Of a DNA stretch of 64,000 bases, positions 1-9,161 are shown one piece after another. The DNA lies in NCBI RefSeq assembly GCF_003666605.1, contig NZ_RCIV01000009.1, positions 45,549 to 109,548 of the forward strand. The letters are read 5' to 3'. Origin of the DNA: Propionibacterium australiense (lineage in GTDB: Bacteria > Actinomycetota > Actinomycetes > Propionibacteriales > Propionibacteriaceae). Positions within the stretch are counted from its first letter, which is position 1. Each line of letters opens with the position of its first letter. The notes below the pieces were generated by a model that did no database searches, was not told the DNA's origin, and was given only the letters and a program-made list of their open reading frames with translations. Made by a program: the position numbers and the translations under genes.

Positions 1-216
1 GCGGCGAAGATCACCTTCGACCTCGTAGTTGGCGTCGATGAAATCGCGGAGGGCGACGAGCTGCTCGTCGGTCAGGTCCCTCACGCGGATGTCCGGGCTG
101 ACGCCGGTTGCTTCCAGGATCTTGTCGGCACGGGTCTTCCCGATGCCGTAGATGTATGTGAGTGCGACCTCCAGGCGCTTCTCGCGCGGCAGGTCGACAC
201 CTTCGAGGCGTGCCAT
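1..216 (-). CDS. rpsM: 30S ribosomal protein S13 (partial, C-terminus outside window)
   Basis: The reverse strand starts [20 protein letters not shown] and continues through [14 protein letters not shown], the typical N-terminus of S13 with its helix-hairpin-helix. S13 sits in the head of the 30S subunit and contacts 16S rRNA and the 50S subunit. About 72 codons are visible and the rest lies beyond base 1. It is the third gene of a minus-strand infA-rpmJ-rpsM run, the usual order in bacteria, so it is probably co-transcribed with them. Confidence 0.97.
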   Translation of the reverse strand, partial: MARLEGVDLPREKRLEVALTYIYGIGKTRADKILEATGVSPDIRVRDLTDEQLVALRDFIDANYEVEGDLRR

Positions 217-420
217 CAGGCGGTACCTTTCCAGTTCTCGGCCGGTTCCATCCGACCGCGAAGGTTGTGGCGTGAGGCGTTCCCGTGCCCCGGTGATCGA
301 GTCACCGGCGGGCCCTGGCCTTCGTCCAGGGGTTTGACTGGGATGGCCCAGCCCTGCTCTCACGTTGGTTGCCGCTGCGGGGTCCGCAGCGGTTGTTCAG
401 TTGTCGTGAAGACCGGGTTC

Positions 421-534
421 TCAGCCCTGGCGCTGCTTGTGGCGCGGGTTGGTGCAGATCACCCGGACGACACCGCGGCGACGGATCACCTTGCAGTTGT
501 CGCAGATCTTCTTGACGCTCGGCTGAACCTTCAT
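421..534 (-). CDS. rpmJ: 50S ribosomal protein L36
   Basis: A 37-residue reading frame starts [20 protein letters not shown] and ends [11 protein letters not shown]. It has the Cys-x2-Cys...Cys-x4-His zinc-ribbon pattern of zinc-binding L36: two Cys in CDNC, one in VICTN, and His in RHK. It belongs to the large ribosomal subunit. It lies between infA and rpsM in the same direction, with about 60 bases to infA and 200 to rpsM. The gene is only 114 bases, easily missed by length filters. Confidence 0.96.
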   Translation of the reverse strand: MKVQPSVKKICDNCKVIRRRGVVRVICTNPRHKQRQG

Positions 535-594
535 CGAGCCTCTCCTTGGATTGGCCGCAGGACGCAGTGCCCGGCGGTCATGGGTGTGACGTGA

Positions 595-816
595 TTACTT
601 GTGGCGGTAGACGATGCGTCCGCGCGTCAGGTCATAGGGGGAGAGCTCCACGACGACACGGTCCTGGGGCAGGATGCGGATGTAGTGCTGACGCATCTTC
701 CCGCTGATCGTCGACAGCACCTTGTGCCCGTTGTCCAGCTCAACACGGAACATCGCATTGGGCAGGGCCTCAACGACTGTGCCCTCAAGCTCCAGGGCTC
801 CCTCTTTTTTGGCCAT
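595..816 (-). CDS. infA: Translation initiation factor IF-1
   Basis: This 73-residue protein begins [20 protein letters not shown] and ends with RGRIVYRHK. It is a single S1/OB-fold domain of the standard IF-1 length. IF-1 binds the ribosomal A site and helps IF2 and IF3 choose the start codon. It heads the minus-strand infA-rpmJ-rpsM group. In most actinobacteria map lies just upstream of infA; here map ends about 2.2 kb away, with other genes in between, so infA must have its own promoter in the region upstream of base 816. Confidence 0.97.
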   Translation of the reverse strand: MAKKEGALELEGTVVEALPNAMFRVELDNGHKVLSTISGKMRQHYIRILPQDRVVVELSPYDLTRGRIVYRHK

Positions 817-1110
817 AGACTCTCAATCTCTTGATCGAACGCTTGGACGTGCCCGACGGCCGGAACCACACGGACACCCGCATGCGCGCATGCGGGCATC
901 ACCGGACACAATGAACCGACGATCAATGCTATGCCACCGGAGCCCGGCGCCCAAATCCACCGCCGGCCAGTGGCAACCGTCCCCGCCCGGCCCCGGGTCT
1001 CGGCCCCGGCGCGCTCGGGGCGGCAGCCGGCCCGGACGGCGGGGGCGGGGCGCGCCGGGCGGTGGAATCTGCTTTGCTTGGACGTGCCAGTCGACGCATC
1101 CCGAGGAGCA
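817..1110. other. Divergent intergenic region, infA / YCII gene
   Basis: About 290 GC-rich bases separate infA (minus) from the YCII-like gene (plus). The region must hold the infA-rpmJ-rpsM promoter. I see no tRNA, riboswitch or convincing -35/-10 pair. GAGGAG at about 1102-1107 is the ribosome binding site of the rightward gene. Confidence 0.4.
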
Positions 1111-1401
1111 ATGATGTCCTTCTTCACCATCAACTACACCTACGATCCCGCCAAGGACGCCGACGCGGTGCGCCCGGTGCACCGGGCCTATCTGCGTGAA
1201 CTGTACGCTGCCGGTTCACTCAAGGCCGCCGGTCCGCTGCTGGGCACCGACCCGGTCCGGGCACTGCTCATCGTCGAGGCCGACGACGAGGCCGCGGCCA
1301 CCGCGCTGAGCGACGCCGACCCGATGGTCACCGAGGGCATCGTCACCGAACGCAGCGTCACCGAGTGGAACCCGGTCACCGGCATCTTCGCCCAGGCCTG
1401 A
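1111..1401 (+). CDS. YCII-like (dimeric alpha-beta barrel) small protein
   Basis: The protein has 96 residues from ATG 1111 (a second ATG follows at 1114), behind a GAGGAG ribosome binding site. Its pattern fits the YciI/YCII family: a first strand FFTINYTYD, a conserved RPVHRAYLRELYAAG helix, GTDPVRALLIVEAD, and a closing WNPVTGIFAQA. The reading frame is open further upstream, but the ribosome binding site and the family length favour 1111. Family members are small dimeric ferredoxin-like folds of mostly unknown function, some with dehydrochlorinase-like or peroxidase-like activity. No neighbour points to a particular role. Confidence 0.75.
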   Translation: MMSFFTINYTYDPAKDADAVRPVHRAYLRELYAAGSLKAAGPLLGTDPVRALLIVEADDEAAATALSDADPMVTEGIVTERSVTEWNPVTGIFAQA

Positions 1402-1450
1402 TCCCCGCCGGCCGGCAGCGGCGCGGTCCGCTGCCGGCTGATCGGACGGC

Positions 1451-2440
1451 TCACACGCTCGTCGTATTGTGCTCGTGCTCCTGATGGCTGGCCGGTTCGA
1501 GCTGGATGGTGGAGTGGACGATGTCGAAGTGAGTTGCCAGGCACTCGTCCAGTTCGTCGAGGATCTGGTTGGCGTGGGCATCGGTGAAGCACTCGTCCGC
1601 GATGATGACGTGGGCGCTCACGGACGTGACACCCGAGGTGACGGTCCAGGCGTGCAGGTCATGGGCGGCCAGCACGTGGTCGACCTCGAGCAGGTGCCGG
1701 CGCACCTCCTCCAGATCCAGATCGGACGGGGCCGCCTCCATGAGGACACGCACGGCCTTCGCGGTGACCGGCACGCCGGCCCGCACCATGAGCAGGACGA
1801 CGACGAGTGAGGCGATCGCATCGGCCCGCATCCAGCCCGTGACGTGGATGACGGCGGCCGCGGCGAAGGTGCCGATGAACCCGAACAGGTCGGTGAGGAT
1901 GTGCTGGTAGGCGCCCTCGACGTTCAGGCTGGTGCGGTTGGCCGCCGCGACGAGGCGCACGTCGACGACGTTCACGACCATGCCGACCAGTGCGACGACC
2001 ATGACCGGGACGGCGTCGACCTCGGGCGGGTCGACGAGGCGTTCGATGGCCTCGACGAGGACGATGACGGCCACCACGAGCAGGCTCACGCCGTTGACCA
2101 TGGCCGAGATGATCTCGGCGCGGCGCCAGCCGAAGGTCATGGCGCCCCTCGGCGGGCGTGCCGCCAGCCTGGCGGCCCACAGGGCGATGGCGATCGAGGC
2201 GGCATCGGTGAGCATGTGTCCGGCGTCGGACAGCAGGGCGAGAGAGCCGGTCAGCACCGCGACGACGACCTCGACCAGCATGAAGGCCAGCAGGAGCAGA
2301 AGCGCCCCCCACAGCGGGCCACGACGAGTGGTGGCGGTGACGGTCACGCCGTGGTCGTGGTCATGGTGCTCGTGCACCTCGTCCGGACCGCCCGGCCGGC
2401 GCCGGGTTCCGTCGGCGCCATGGGCGTGGTCGTGCTGCAT
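1451..2440 (-). CDS. Cation diffusion facilitator (Zn/Co/Cd efflux)
   Basis: This is a 329-residue CDF/CzcD-type transporter. The N-terminus is rich in His (HDHAHG, HEHHDHDHG), a metal-binding tail. Six hydrophobic segments follow. The family metal-site residues appear as SDAGHMLTDAA in TM2 and HILTDLFGF in TM5. A cytoplasmic ferredoxin-like domain follows with HDLHAWTVTSG, and the C-terminus is again His/Glu-rich (HQEHEHN). These proteins exchange divalent metal for protons at the plasma membrane. I chose ATG 2440, which has AGGAGG just upstream; an in-frame start at 2461 is possible. The gene interrupts the usual map-infA adjacency. Confidence 0.9.
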   Translation of the reverse strand: MQHDHAHGADGTRRRPGGPDEVHEHHDHDHGVTVTATTRRGPLWGALLLLLAFMLVEVVVAVLTGSLALLSDAGHMLTDAASIAIALWAARLAARPPRGAMTFGWRRAEIISAMVNGVSLLVVAVIVLVEAIERLVDPPEVDAVPVMVVALVGMVVNVVDVRLVAAANRTSLNVEGAYQHILTDLFGFIGTFAAAAVIHVTGWMRADAIASLVVVLLMVRAGVPVTAKAVRVLMEAAPSDLDLEEVRRHLLEVDHVLAAHDLHAWTVTSGVTSVSAHVIIADECFTDAHANQILDELDECLATHFDIVHSTIQLEPASHQEHEHNTTSV

Positions 2441-2598
2441 CGGTCCTCCTGTTCGATCCACTCGGGATCAACCTTAGGGCTGCCTCAGTTCTCGGATCCA
2501 GCATTGCGGCGTCTCATCTGAGGAACGTGCAACATGGCACCAAGAAACCTTGTCAGAAGGGCCAACCAGCTGCGAATGATCCTCACTCCGCGGCCGGC

Positions 2599-2970
2599 TC
2601 AGAGCAGGACCAGCAAGAGCAGCACGACGATCACGATGAGCGCCACCCCGGCGCCGATACCCAACCACAGCGAGGCCCTGACGGCGGGAGTGCCGTCCGG
2701 CCTGATCGAGGGGTCGTTGACCTGCCCGGGGGCGAGAGAGACGTCATTGCTGGCTCCTGCGGGCTCGCCGTAGCGGTACTGCGCGGGCAGCCGCTCACCG
2801 ATCCTGGCGAGCTCTGCCCTGCTGCCGGCGCTGAACAGCTCGTCCTGCAGCTCACGGTAGTCGGCCAGGTCGAGCTGGCCCTGCGTGTAGGCCGTGCCGA
2901 GAAGATCGTTGAGACGCGCCCGGTCGCGCTCGAACTGCTCCTGCGGCACCGGCATGTTCGTCATGTCCAC
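2599..2970 (-). CDS. DUF1707-type small membrane protein
   Basis: The protein has 123 residues. Its N-terminal half resembles the DUF1707 (SHOCT-like) domain: ARLNDLLGTAYTQGQLDLAD followed by YRELQDELFSAGSRAELARIGERLP, the usual pattern of a short helical hairpin with a GxLxxxEY-like turn. A Pro/Ser linker follows, then one hydrophobic helix at the extreme C-terminus (LGIGAGVALIVIVVLLLLVLL), so it is probably a tail-anchored membrane protein. Function is unknown. In actinobacteria such proteins often carry varied C-terminal membrane or signalling parts. It stands alone between the CDF gene and map. Confidence 0.7.
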   Translation of the reverse strand: MDMTNMPVPQEQFERDRARLNDLLGTAYTQGQLDLADYRELQDELFSAGSRAELARIGERLPAQYRYGEPAGASNDVSLAPGQVNDPSIRPDGTPAVRASLWLGIGAGVALIVIVVLLLLVLL

Positions 2971-3024
2971 AGCCTATGCGACGGCGGCGGGGGCCGTGCG
3001 GGCCCGGCCCGGTGCACCGGATGC

Positions 3025-3858
3025 TCAGTCGAGCGGCGCGAAGCCGACTCCCCTGGCCCCGAGCTCGGCCTCGCCGCCATCGGGCTCGGTGAGCACCCAC
3101 AGGCCGTCGGGCAGGACCGCGACCGTGTTCTCCCAGTGTGCGGCGCGCGAGGAGTCCCGTGTCACGACGGTCCACTCGTCGTCGAGCTCGGTGACCTCCG
3201 CGCCGCCGAGGGTCACCATGGGCTCGACGCACAGGCACATGCCGGCGACGATGCGCGGGCCCTTGCGGGGACGCCCGACATTGGGTACGTCCGGCGGCTG
3301 GTGCATGGCCGTGCCGATGCCGTGCCCGGTGTACTCGCGCAGGATGCCGAACGAGCGGCCGTGCGAGGCGACCGAGGACTCGACCCCGTGCGAGACGTCC
3401 CCGACGCGGGCTCCGGCTCGGATCCGGGCGATGCCGTCCCACATGGACTGGCGGGTCACCTCGGACAGCATGCGGGACTGCTCGTCGACCGCACCGACTG
3501 CGACGGTGCGGGCGGCATCGGCGTGCCAGCCCTCGACGATGGCGCCGAAGTCGATGGAGACGATGTCACCCTCGGCGAGGACGCGCTGCCCGGGGATGCC
3601 GTGGACGACGACCTCGTTGACACTGATGCAGGCCACCCCCGGGAAGGGCGGGTAGCCCCAGTCCGCGCCGTAGTTGAGGAAGTTGCTGCGGGCACCGTGC
3701 CTGGCAAGCACCTCACGGCCGATCCGGTCCAGTTCCCCGGTCGTGACCCCCGGCCTGGCCGCGGCGGCCATCGCCTCGAGGCCTTCGGCGGTCACCAGCC
3801 CGGCCCTGCGCATGAGCCGGATCTGGTCGGGGGTCTTGACCTCGATGCGGGCACGCAT
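3025..3858 (-). CDS. map: Type I methionine aminopeptidase
   Basis: The protein has 277 residues from ATG 3858 (MRARIEVKTPDQIRLMRRAG). It removes the initiator methionine from new proteins, using a dimetal site. The pita-bread fold ligands are visible: D in SIDFGAIVEG, D in HADAARTV, H in YTGHGIGTAMHQ, E in CVEPMVT, and the C-terminal E in HWENTVAV. The first His of the active site is in VVHGIPG. The reading frame is open upstream to 4041, but 3858 starts at the family N-terminus and lies 7 bases after the adk stop, as in an operon. It is the last gene of secY-adk-map. Confidence 0.96.
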   Translation of the reverse strand: MRARIEVKTPDQIRLMRRAGLVTAEGLEAMAAAARPGVTTGELDRIGREVLARHGARSNFLNYGADWGYPPFPGVACISVNEVVVHGIPGQRVLAEGDIVSIDFGAIVEGWHADAARTVAVGAVDEQSRMLSEVTRQSMWDGIARIRAGARVGDVSHGVESSVASHGRSFGILREYTGHGIGTAMHQPPDVPNVGRPRKGPRIVAGMCLCVEPMVTLGGAEVTELDDEWTVVTRDSSRAAHWENTVAVLPDGLWVLTEPDGGEAELGARGVGFAPLD

Positions 3859-3865
3859 GAGCCGG

Positions 3866-4438
3866 TCAGGCCACGAAGGCGTCGACGGCAGTGATGATGC
3901 GCTGACCGACCTCGTCGATGGTGCCGTTGCCGTCGACCCGTACGAGCAGGCCCTGCTGCTCGTAGCTGTCGAGCAGGGGCTGGGTGGACTCGAGGTAGAC
4001 GTCCATGCGGTGCCGGATGGTCTCCTCGTTGTCGTCCGCACGCCCCTCGATGCCGGCGCGCTTGAGCAGGCGGGCGATGAGATCCTCGGGGTCCACGTCG
4101 AGGCAGATCACTGCGTCGAGGCCGGCGGAGTGCTCGGTCAGATAGGCGCCGAGCGCCTCGACCTGGTGCAGGGTGCGGGGGAAGCCGTCGAGCAGCCAGC
4201 CGTCGGCCGCGTCGGCCTGGTCGAGCCGGTCGGTGACGATCTGCTCGGTGAGCTCGTCCGGGACGTAGTTGCCGGCGGCCATGATGGCACTGACCTGCTT
4301 GCCCAGCTCGGTGCCCTGCTTGACGTTGGCGCGGAAGATGTCGCCGGTGGAGATGGCCGGCACCCCGTAGTGCTCGGCGATGCCGACGGCCTGTGTGCCC
4401 TTGCCCGCCCCGGGGGCACCCATGATCAGCAGTCTCAT
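3866..4438 (-). CDS. adk: Adenylate kinase
   Basis: The 190-residue protein starts [20 protein letters not shown] and so has the P-loop GAPGAGKGT. Next come the AMP-binding [19 protein letters not shown] and [10 protein letters not shown] motifs. It lacks the long LID insert, so it is the short form common in actinobacteria. It interconverts ATP + AMP and 2 ADP in the cytosol. Its ATG overlaps the secY stop by four bases (ATGA), which indicates translational coupling. Confidence 0.97.
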   Translation of the reverse strand: MRLLIMGAPGAGKGTQAVGIAEHYGVPAISTGDIFRANVKQGTELGKQVSAIMAAGNYVPDELTEQIVTDRLDQADAADGWLLDGFPRTLHQVEALGAYLTEHSAGLDAVICLDVDPEDLIARLLKRAGIEGRADDNEETIRHRMDVYLESTQPLLDSYEQQGLLVRVDGNGTIDEVGQRIITAVDAFVA

Positions 4439-5748
4439 CTGAGGAACCCTTCGTAGTTGTGCTGGTGGAGCTGGGACTCCACCTGTTTCATGGTGTCCAG
4501 GCCGACACCGACCATGATGAGCAGGCTCGTGCCGCCGAACGGGAAGTTCTGGTCGGCGTTGATCCAGATGATGGCCAGCGTCGGGATGAGCGAGATGACC
4601 GCCAGGTACAGCGACCCGGGGGCCGTCAGCCGGCTCAGGACGTACGACAGGTACTCCTCGGTGGGTTTGCCCGCCCGGACACCGGGAATGAAACCACCAT
4701 ACTTGCGCATGTTGTCGCTGATCTCGACGGGGTCGAAGGTGATCGCCACGTAGAAGTACGCGAAGAAGATGATGAGCAGCAGGTAGACGGCGTTGTAGAT
4801 GAGGCCGTCACCGGTACCGGCAAGGTTCGTGGCGACCCACTCCGAGACCTTCCCGGTCGGCCGGAAGATCAGGTAGAGCGAGGGCAGGTACAGGATCGAG
4901 GAGGCGAAGATGACCGGGATGACGCCCGCCTGGTTGACCTTCAGCGGGATGTAGGTACTGGAGCCGCCCATGAGACGGTTGCCGACCATGCGTTTGGCGT
5001 ACTGCACGGGGATGCGCCGCTGCGCCTGCTCGACGAAGACCACCCCGGCCATGACGAGCAGGCCGACGGCGACGACGATGATCATGAGCAGCCAGCCCTG
5101 GTTCCCGGGGTGGGCGGTGCGGATGGCCCACATCGAACTCGGGAAGCGCGCCGCGATCTGGGTGAAGATGAGGATCGACATGCCGTTGCCGATGCCGCGG
5201 TCGGTGATGAGCTCACCGAGCCACATGATGAGCGAGGTGCCGGCGGTCATGGTGAGGATCATGACGACGATCGAGAAGATGCCGGTGTCGTAGACGACCG
5301 ACTGGCTGCAGGAGCTGTACAGCTGACCGGACACGGCCAGCATCGTGAAGCTGGTGGCCTGCAGGACGGCGAGGACGACCGTGACCCAGCGCGTGTACTT
5401 GGTGATCGTCTCCTGCCCGGTCGAGCCCTCCTTCTTGAGGTTCTCCAGGTGCGGGATGACGACGGTCAGCAGCTGCAGGATGATCGATGCCGTGATGTAC
5501 GGCATGATGCCGAGCGCGAAGACCGACAGGTGCAGCAGCGCACCGCCGCTGAACAGGTTGATCATCGCGTAGGCGCCCGCCGCGTCGCCCGTGGTGGCGT
5601 CGGCGGCGCACTGCTGGATCGCGGAGATGTTCACATTGGGGGTGGGGATGGAGGCCCCCAGCCTGAAGATCACGAGGATCATCAGGGTGAACAGGATCTT
5701 CTTGCGCAGGTCCGGGGACCGGAACGCGTTGAGGAAAGCCGAAATCAC
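4435..5748 (-). CDS. secY: Preprotein translocase subunit SecY
   Basis: From GTG 5748 the protein has 437 residues, the usual SecY length, starting [20 protein letters not shown]. About ten membrane segments are visible, plus the conserved cytoplasmic loops [12 protein letters not shown] (C4) and [20 protein letters not shown] (C5). SecY is the channel of the Sec translocon. The open frame runs further upstream, but that part is low-complexity shadow sequence. The gene leads secY-adk-map. The usual upstream neighbour rplO is absent; an MBL-fold gene lies 184 bases upstream in the same direction, so secY probably has its own promoter between 5749 and 5932. Confidence 0.96.
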   Translation of the reverse strand: MISAFLNAFRSPDLRKKILFTLMILVIFRLGASIPTPNVNISAIQQCAADATTGDAAGAYAMINLFSGGALLHLSVFALGIMPYITASIILQLLTVVIPHLENLKKEGSTGQETITKYTRWVTVVLAVLQATSFTMLAVSGQLYSSCSQSVVYDTGIFSIVVMILTMTAGTSLIMWLGELITDRGIGNGMSILIFTQIAARFPSSMWAIRTAHPGNQGWLLMIIVVAVGLLVMAGVVFVEQAQRRIPVQYAKRMVGNRLMGGSSTYIPLKVNQAGVIPVIFASSILYLPSLYLIFRPTGKVSEWVATNLAGTGDGLIYNAVYLLLIIFFAYFYVAITFDPVEISDNMRKYGGFIPGVRAGKPTEEYLSYVLSRLTAPGSLYLAVISLIPTLAIIWINADQNFPFGGTSLLIMVGVGLDTMKQVESQLHQHNYEGFLR

Positions 5749-5932
5749 AACTGCACTCTCTGTTGGCTGCTGGTGGACTGCCCACCCAGCGGGGGCACCG
5801 GGAGGCCATGGCACAACTCGAACAGCGTACCCCGTTTGGCCGAACCGAGTGAATCCCGGAGGCTCTGACCCTCCCGAGGCCCCCGCCGGACGGTCCCGGC
5901 CATGGTCGCCGGCGAGACTGCCGCCGGCCGGC

Positions 5933-6583
5933 TCACCGGACGGCGGGCACCGTCCAGGGCCATCCGCTGCCGAGCGGCACGAACTCACTGCCGCCCATGG
6001 CGGTGACCCGGTCGGCGATGAGCGCGAAGCCGCGGTCGTTGAGCAGGCCGTCGTGGATCGGAATGGCGAAGCGGGCACCGACGGCACGAACGAACTCGAC
6101 CGTCTCACTGACCTTGCTCCACGGCGCCATCATCGGCACCGCCAGCACGTCGATGCCCTCCGGCGAGGTGTCGATCTCGTCACCGGGGTGGAAGAGCACG
6201 GGCTCGTCGGGGGCTGCGATGACCAGGCCGACGTTGCCGATGCGCGGGATCTCGGGGTGGATCACCGCATGATGACCTCCGACCGCCGTGACCTGGACGT
6301 CCTTGACGGTGACCTGCTGACCGGCGGTCAGGGCCGTACCCCCTGCTGCCGGGAAATCGGCGAGGACACCGGCCTCGGCGTACACGTCGAGACCGGGATG
6401 CCCGGCGACGAACCCCGGGAAACGCGCCGGGTCGACGTGGTCGGGGTGACGGTGCGTGACGAACACGGCGTCCAGCCCGCCGAGGTCGGTCCACCCGTCG
6501 GAGTAGTTGCCCGGGTCGATGAGGACACGGGCCTGGCCGGTCTCGACCAGGAGGCAGGAATGACCGAAACGCGTGATCTGCAT
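5933..6583 (-). CDS. MBL-fold metallo-hydrolase (UlaG-like)
   Basis: The 216-residue protein starts MQITRFGHSCLLVETGQARV and carries the metal-binding HxHxDH motif as THRHPDHVD. Further ligand candidates are the His in VGGHHAVIH, the Asp in FHPGDEID, and the final PIHDG His. The short form, with the GHSCLLVE opening and the late FHPGDE motif, fits the beta-lactamase-like UlaG/YtkL group of small hydrolases. The substrate is unknown. It lies between the class II DAHP synthase and secY, all on the minus strand. Confidence 0.85.
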   Translation of the reverse strand: MQITRFGHSCLLVETGQARVLIDPGNYSDGWTDLGGLDAVFVTHRHPDHVDPARFPGFVAGHPGLDVYAEAGVLADFPAAGGTALTAGQQVTVKDVQVTAVGGHHAVIHPEIPRIGNVGLVIAAPDEPVLFHPGDEIDTSPEGIDVLAVPMMAPWSKVSETVEFVRAVGARFAIPIHDGLLNDRGFALIADRVTAMGGSEFVPLGSGWPWTVPAVR

Positions 6584-6670
6584 GATCCCACTATGCCGCC
6601 ATCGTCACCATGAGGGGGAAACCGCCCGCCGTTCGGCGCGGTGGACGATCCGCGCCGCGGGCGTCGCCGC

Positions 6671-8062
6671 TCACTCGTACCAGTCCGCGATCGGCTCGGC
6701 GGGAGCGTACTTGGCGCGGTAGTCGTTGAGGCGTTCGGCGATCATGAACGCCATCTCGAGGCTCTGGTTGCGGTTCAGACGGGGATCGCAGGTCGTCTCG
6801 TAGCGCTCGGCCAGGTCGGCCTCCGACAGCTGGAAGGCGCCGCCGAGGCATTCGGTGACGTCGTCGCCGGTGAGCTCCATGTGGACGCCGCCCGGCCAGG
6901 TACCCAGCTGCTCGTGGACGTCGAAGAAGCCGTTGAGTTCCTCGACGACGGCCGCGTACTCGCGGGTCTTGTAGCCCTTGGGCGTCTCGAAGGTGTTGCC
7001 GTGCATGGGATCGCACACCCAGGCGACCTCGCGGCCCGATGCCACGACCCCCTCGACGAGCGCCGGCAACCGGTCCCGCACCTTGTCGGCGCCCATCCTG
7101 GTGATGAACGTGATGCGGCCGGGCACCCGGCCGGGGTCGAGCCGGTCGGCGATGGTCAGGGCCTCGGCGGCTGTCGCCGTCGGCCCGAGCTTGATGCCCA
7201 GCGGGTTGTGCACATGGCTGAGCAGCTCCACCTGGGCGCCATCGGGCTGGCGGGTGCGTTCGCCGATCCACACCATGTGCCCCGAGGTGTCGTAGGGACG
7301 GGAGCTGCGCGAGTCGATGCGGGTCATCGCGTACTCGTAGTCGAGCAGCAGGGCCTCGTGGCTGGCGTAGAAGTCGACGGTGCGCATGGTGTCGGCGTCG
7401 ACGCCGCAGGCCGTCATGAACCCGAGGGCGCGCTGGATCTCGTCGGCGATCCGTTCGTAGTTGTCCTCGACGTGCGAGTCCTTGACGAAGCTGGCGTTCC
7501 AGGCGTGCAGCTGACGCAGGTCGGCGAAGCCGCCCTTGACGAAGGCGCGCACCAGGTTGAGCGTGGCGGCCGAGGCGTTGTACATGTTGAGCAGGCGCTG
7601 CGGGTCGTGGCGGCGGGACTCGGCGTTGAAGGCGAAACCGTTCACGGCGTCACCGCGGTAGGCGGGCAGGGTGAGCTCGCCGCGGGTCTCGGTGTCCTTG
7701 CTGCGCGGCTTGGCGTACTGTCCCGCGAGACGACCGATCTTCACGACCGGTACCTGCGCTGCGTAGGTGAGGACGACACTCATCGCCAGCAGGACACGCA
7801 GCTTGGCCTTGATCGGATTGGCCTGAACACCGTCGAAGGTCTCGGCGCAGTCACCGCCCTGCAGGATGAAGGCCTTGCCGGCGGCCGCCTGGGCGATCCG
7901 TTCGCGCAGCTCGTCGCACTCGCCGGCGAACACGAGCGGGGGCAGGCTGCTCAGCTCGGTGACCACCCGTGCGATCTCAGCCGTGTCGTCGTAGTGCGGC
8001 TGCTGCACCTGGGGCAGGGCATGCAGGTCATTCAGCGAGGGAATCAGCTCGGACACCTTCAC
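6671..8062 (-). CDS. Class II 3-deoxy-7-phosphoheptulonate synthase (DAHP synthase)
   Basis: The protein has 463 residues, as in plant-type and mycobacterial (AroG) class II enzymes. Visible family blocks are FILQGGDCAETFDG, GRLAGQYAKPRS, SRPYDTSGHMVWIGERTRQ and CDPMHGNT, and it ends in NRNQSLEMAFMIAERL. It condenses phosphoenolpyruvate with erythrose-4-phosphate, the first shikimate step. That makes it the chromosomal source of chorismate for tryptophan (trpD lies at 15.7-16.8 kb) and, by inference, for the isochorismate synthase of the NRPS island. Confidence 0.95.
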   Translation of the reverse strand: MKVSELIPSLNDLHALPQVQQPHYDDTAEIARVVTELSSLPPLVFAGECDELRERIAQAAAGKAFILQGGDCAETFDGVQANPIKAKLRVLLAMSVVLTYAAQVPVVKIGRLAGQYAKPRSKDTETRGELTLPAYRGDAVNGFAFNAESRRHDPQRLLNMYNASAATLNLVRAFVKGGFADLRQLHAWNASFVKDSHVEDNYERIADEIQRALGFMTACGVDADTMRTVDFYASHEALLLDYEYAMTRIDSRSSRPYDTSGHMVWIGERTRQPDGAQVELLSHVHNPLGIKLGPTATAAEALTIADRLDPGRVPGRITFITRMGADKVRDRLPALVEGVVASGREVAWVCDPMHGNTFETPKGYKTREYAAVVEELNGFFDVHEQLGTWPGGVHMELTGDDVTECLGGAFQLSEADLAERYETTCDPRLNRNQSLEMAFMIAERLNDYRAKYAPAEPIADWYE

Positions 8063-8093
8063 AAGGATAGGGCACCTCGCTGCGAATCACGGC

Positions 8094-9161
8094 TCAGTGG
8101 CCGGCGCGGGTCCTGGTCCGGGCCGCCGCGCGAGCCAGGTCCAGTTCGTCGCGCTCACGGAACATCTCGCGGCGCTCGGCCTCGGCGCGGCGCTGCTGCG
8201 AGACGGTCGGGTACTCGCTGGCCCGTACCCATGCGCGGTGCCGGCGGGCAGCGGCTGCGAGCTCCTTGGCCTCAGCTGGCGTGGTGTCGGCGTAGCTACG
8301 ACCGGCCAGTGCCACGATCGCGCTCATGATCTCGTCGGTGACGCCGCGCAGCAGGACCCCGTCGAGGGCGTAGCTGAGTGCGGGGATCTCCCAGAACCGG
8401 GAGAAGTCCAGGGGCTCACCGACGACCACCGTCGGCCCGAGGGCCCGGTCGGTGACGGGCCGGAGCAGACGGTGGCCGGCCCTGGCCGGGATGATGCCGA
8501 CCGGGACGACCGGAACCTTGGCGGTCAGGGCGAGCCAGGCCACGTCGGTGCCGCCCCGGTGGATGTCGCCGTCCGGGCTGGGAGTGCCCTCGGGGAAGAT
8601 GACGACCAGGCCGCCGTCGGCGAGCACCGTGACGGCGTCGTCACCCTGCTGCGGGTCATCGACGAGGACCCGCCTGCGAAGCAGACGACTGGTCGATCCG
8701 GCGGCCAGGTGCAGCGGGCGGTCGAGCGCGGCACGGAGACGGCTGAAGTCACCGGCCCAGATGTGGTTGGCGGCGAGGATCGCACCGCCGTCTGGCAGCC
8801 TCTCCGCGCCCTCGACGTGCACCGACAGGGCCTGCTGGGTGCTCCTGGCCGCACGACGGGTCCAGTTCCACGCGGCACGAGCCCGGCCCGGTCTCGCCAG
8901 CTGCTCCACCCGGGTCATCTCGTCCGGGGTGGGCGGGGATCCGGGAGCGTCCGGGGACTGCGGGGAGGCTGCGGCGCTGGCCCTGGCCGGTCCTGGGGCA
9001 TCGGGGCTGACCGGCCCGGCCCCGGCATCGGGAGCGGCCCCGGAGCCGTCGGCCGCACTGCCCTCCATCGCCCCGGCGGGGGTCTCCCGGGCACGCGCCG
9101 GCCTCCGCCCGGCGGTCTCGTCCGGCAACCGCGGATCGTCGTAGGCGCTCTCGTCACTCAT
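8094..9161 (-). CDS. PlsC-type 1-acylglycerol-3-phosphate acyltransferase, second copy
   Basis: From ATG 9161 the protein has 355 residues. The first 100 or so are Pro/Ala-rich and probably disordered. The acyltransferase domain follows, with NHIWAGDFSRL at the NHxxxxD position and FPEGTPSPDG at the FPEGT position. The first motif is NH-x4-D (NHIWAGD), so the catalytic pair is intact. The start overlaps the stop of the upstream acyltransferase by 8 bases, so the two are translationally coupled. Acylation of lysophosphatidic acid or a related acceptor at the membrane is the family role; the exact acceptor of this divergent copy is unknown. Confidence 0.8.
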   Translation of the reverse strand: MSDESAYDDPRLPDETAGRRPARARETPAGAMEGSAADGSGAAPDAGAGPVSPDAPGPARASAAASPQSPDAPGSPPTPDEMTRVEQLARPGRARAAWNWTRRAARSTQQALSVHVEGAERLPDGGAILAANHIWAGDFSRLRAALDRPLHLAAGSTSRLLRRRVLVDDPQQGDDAVTVLADGGLVVIFPEGTPSPDGDIHRGGTDVAWLALTAKVPVVPVGIIPARAGHRLLRPVTDRALGPTVVVGEPLDFSRFWEIPALSYALDGVLLRGVTDEIMSAIVALAGRSYADTTPAEAKELAAAARRHRAWVRASEYPTVSQQRRAEAERREMFRERDELDLARAAARTRTRAGH

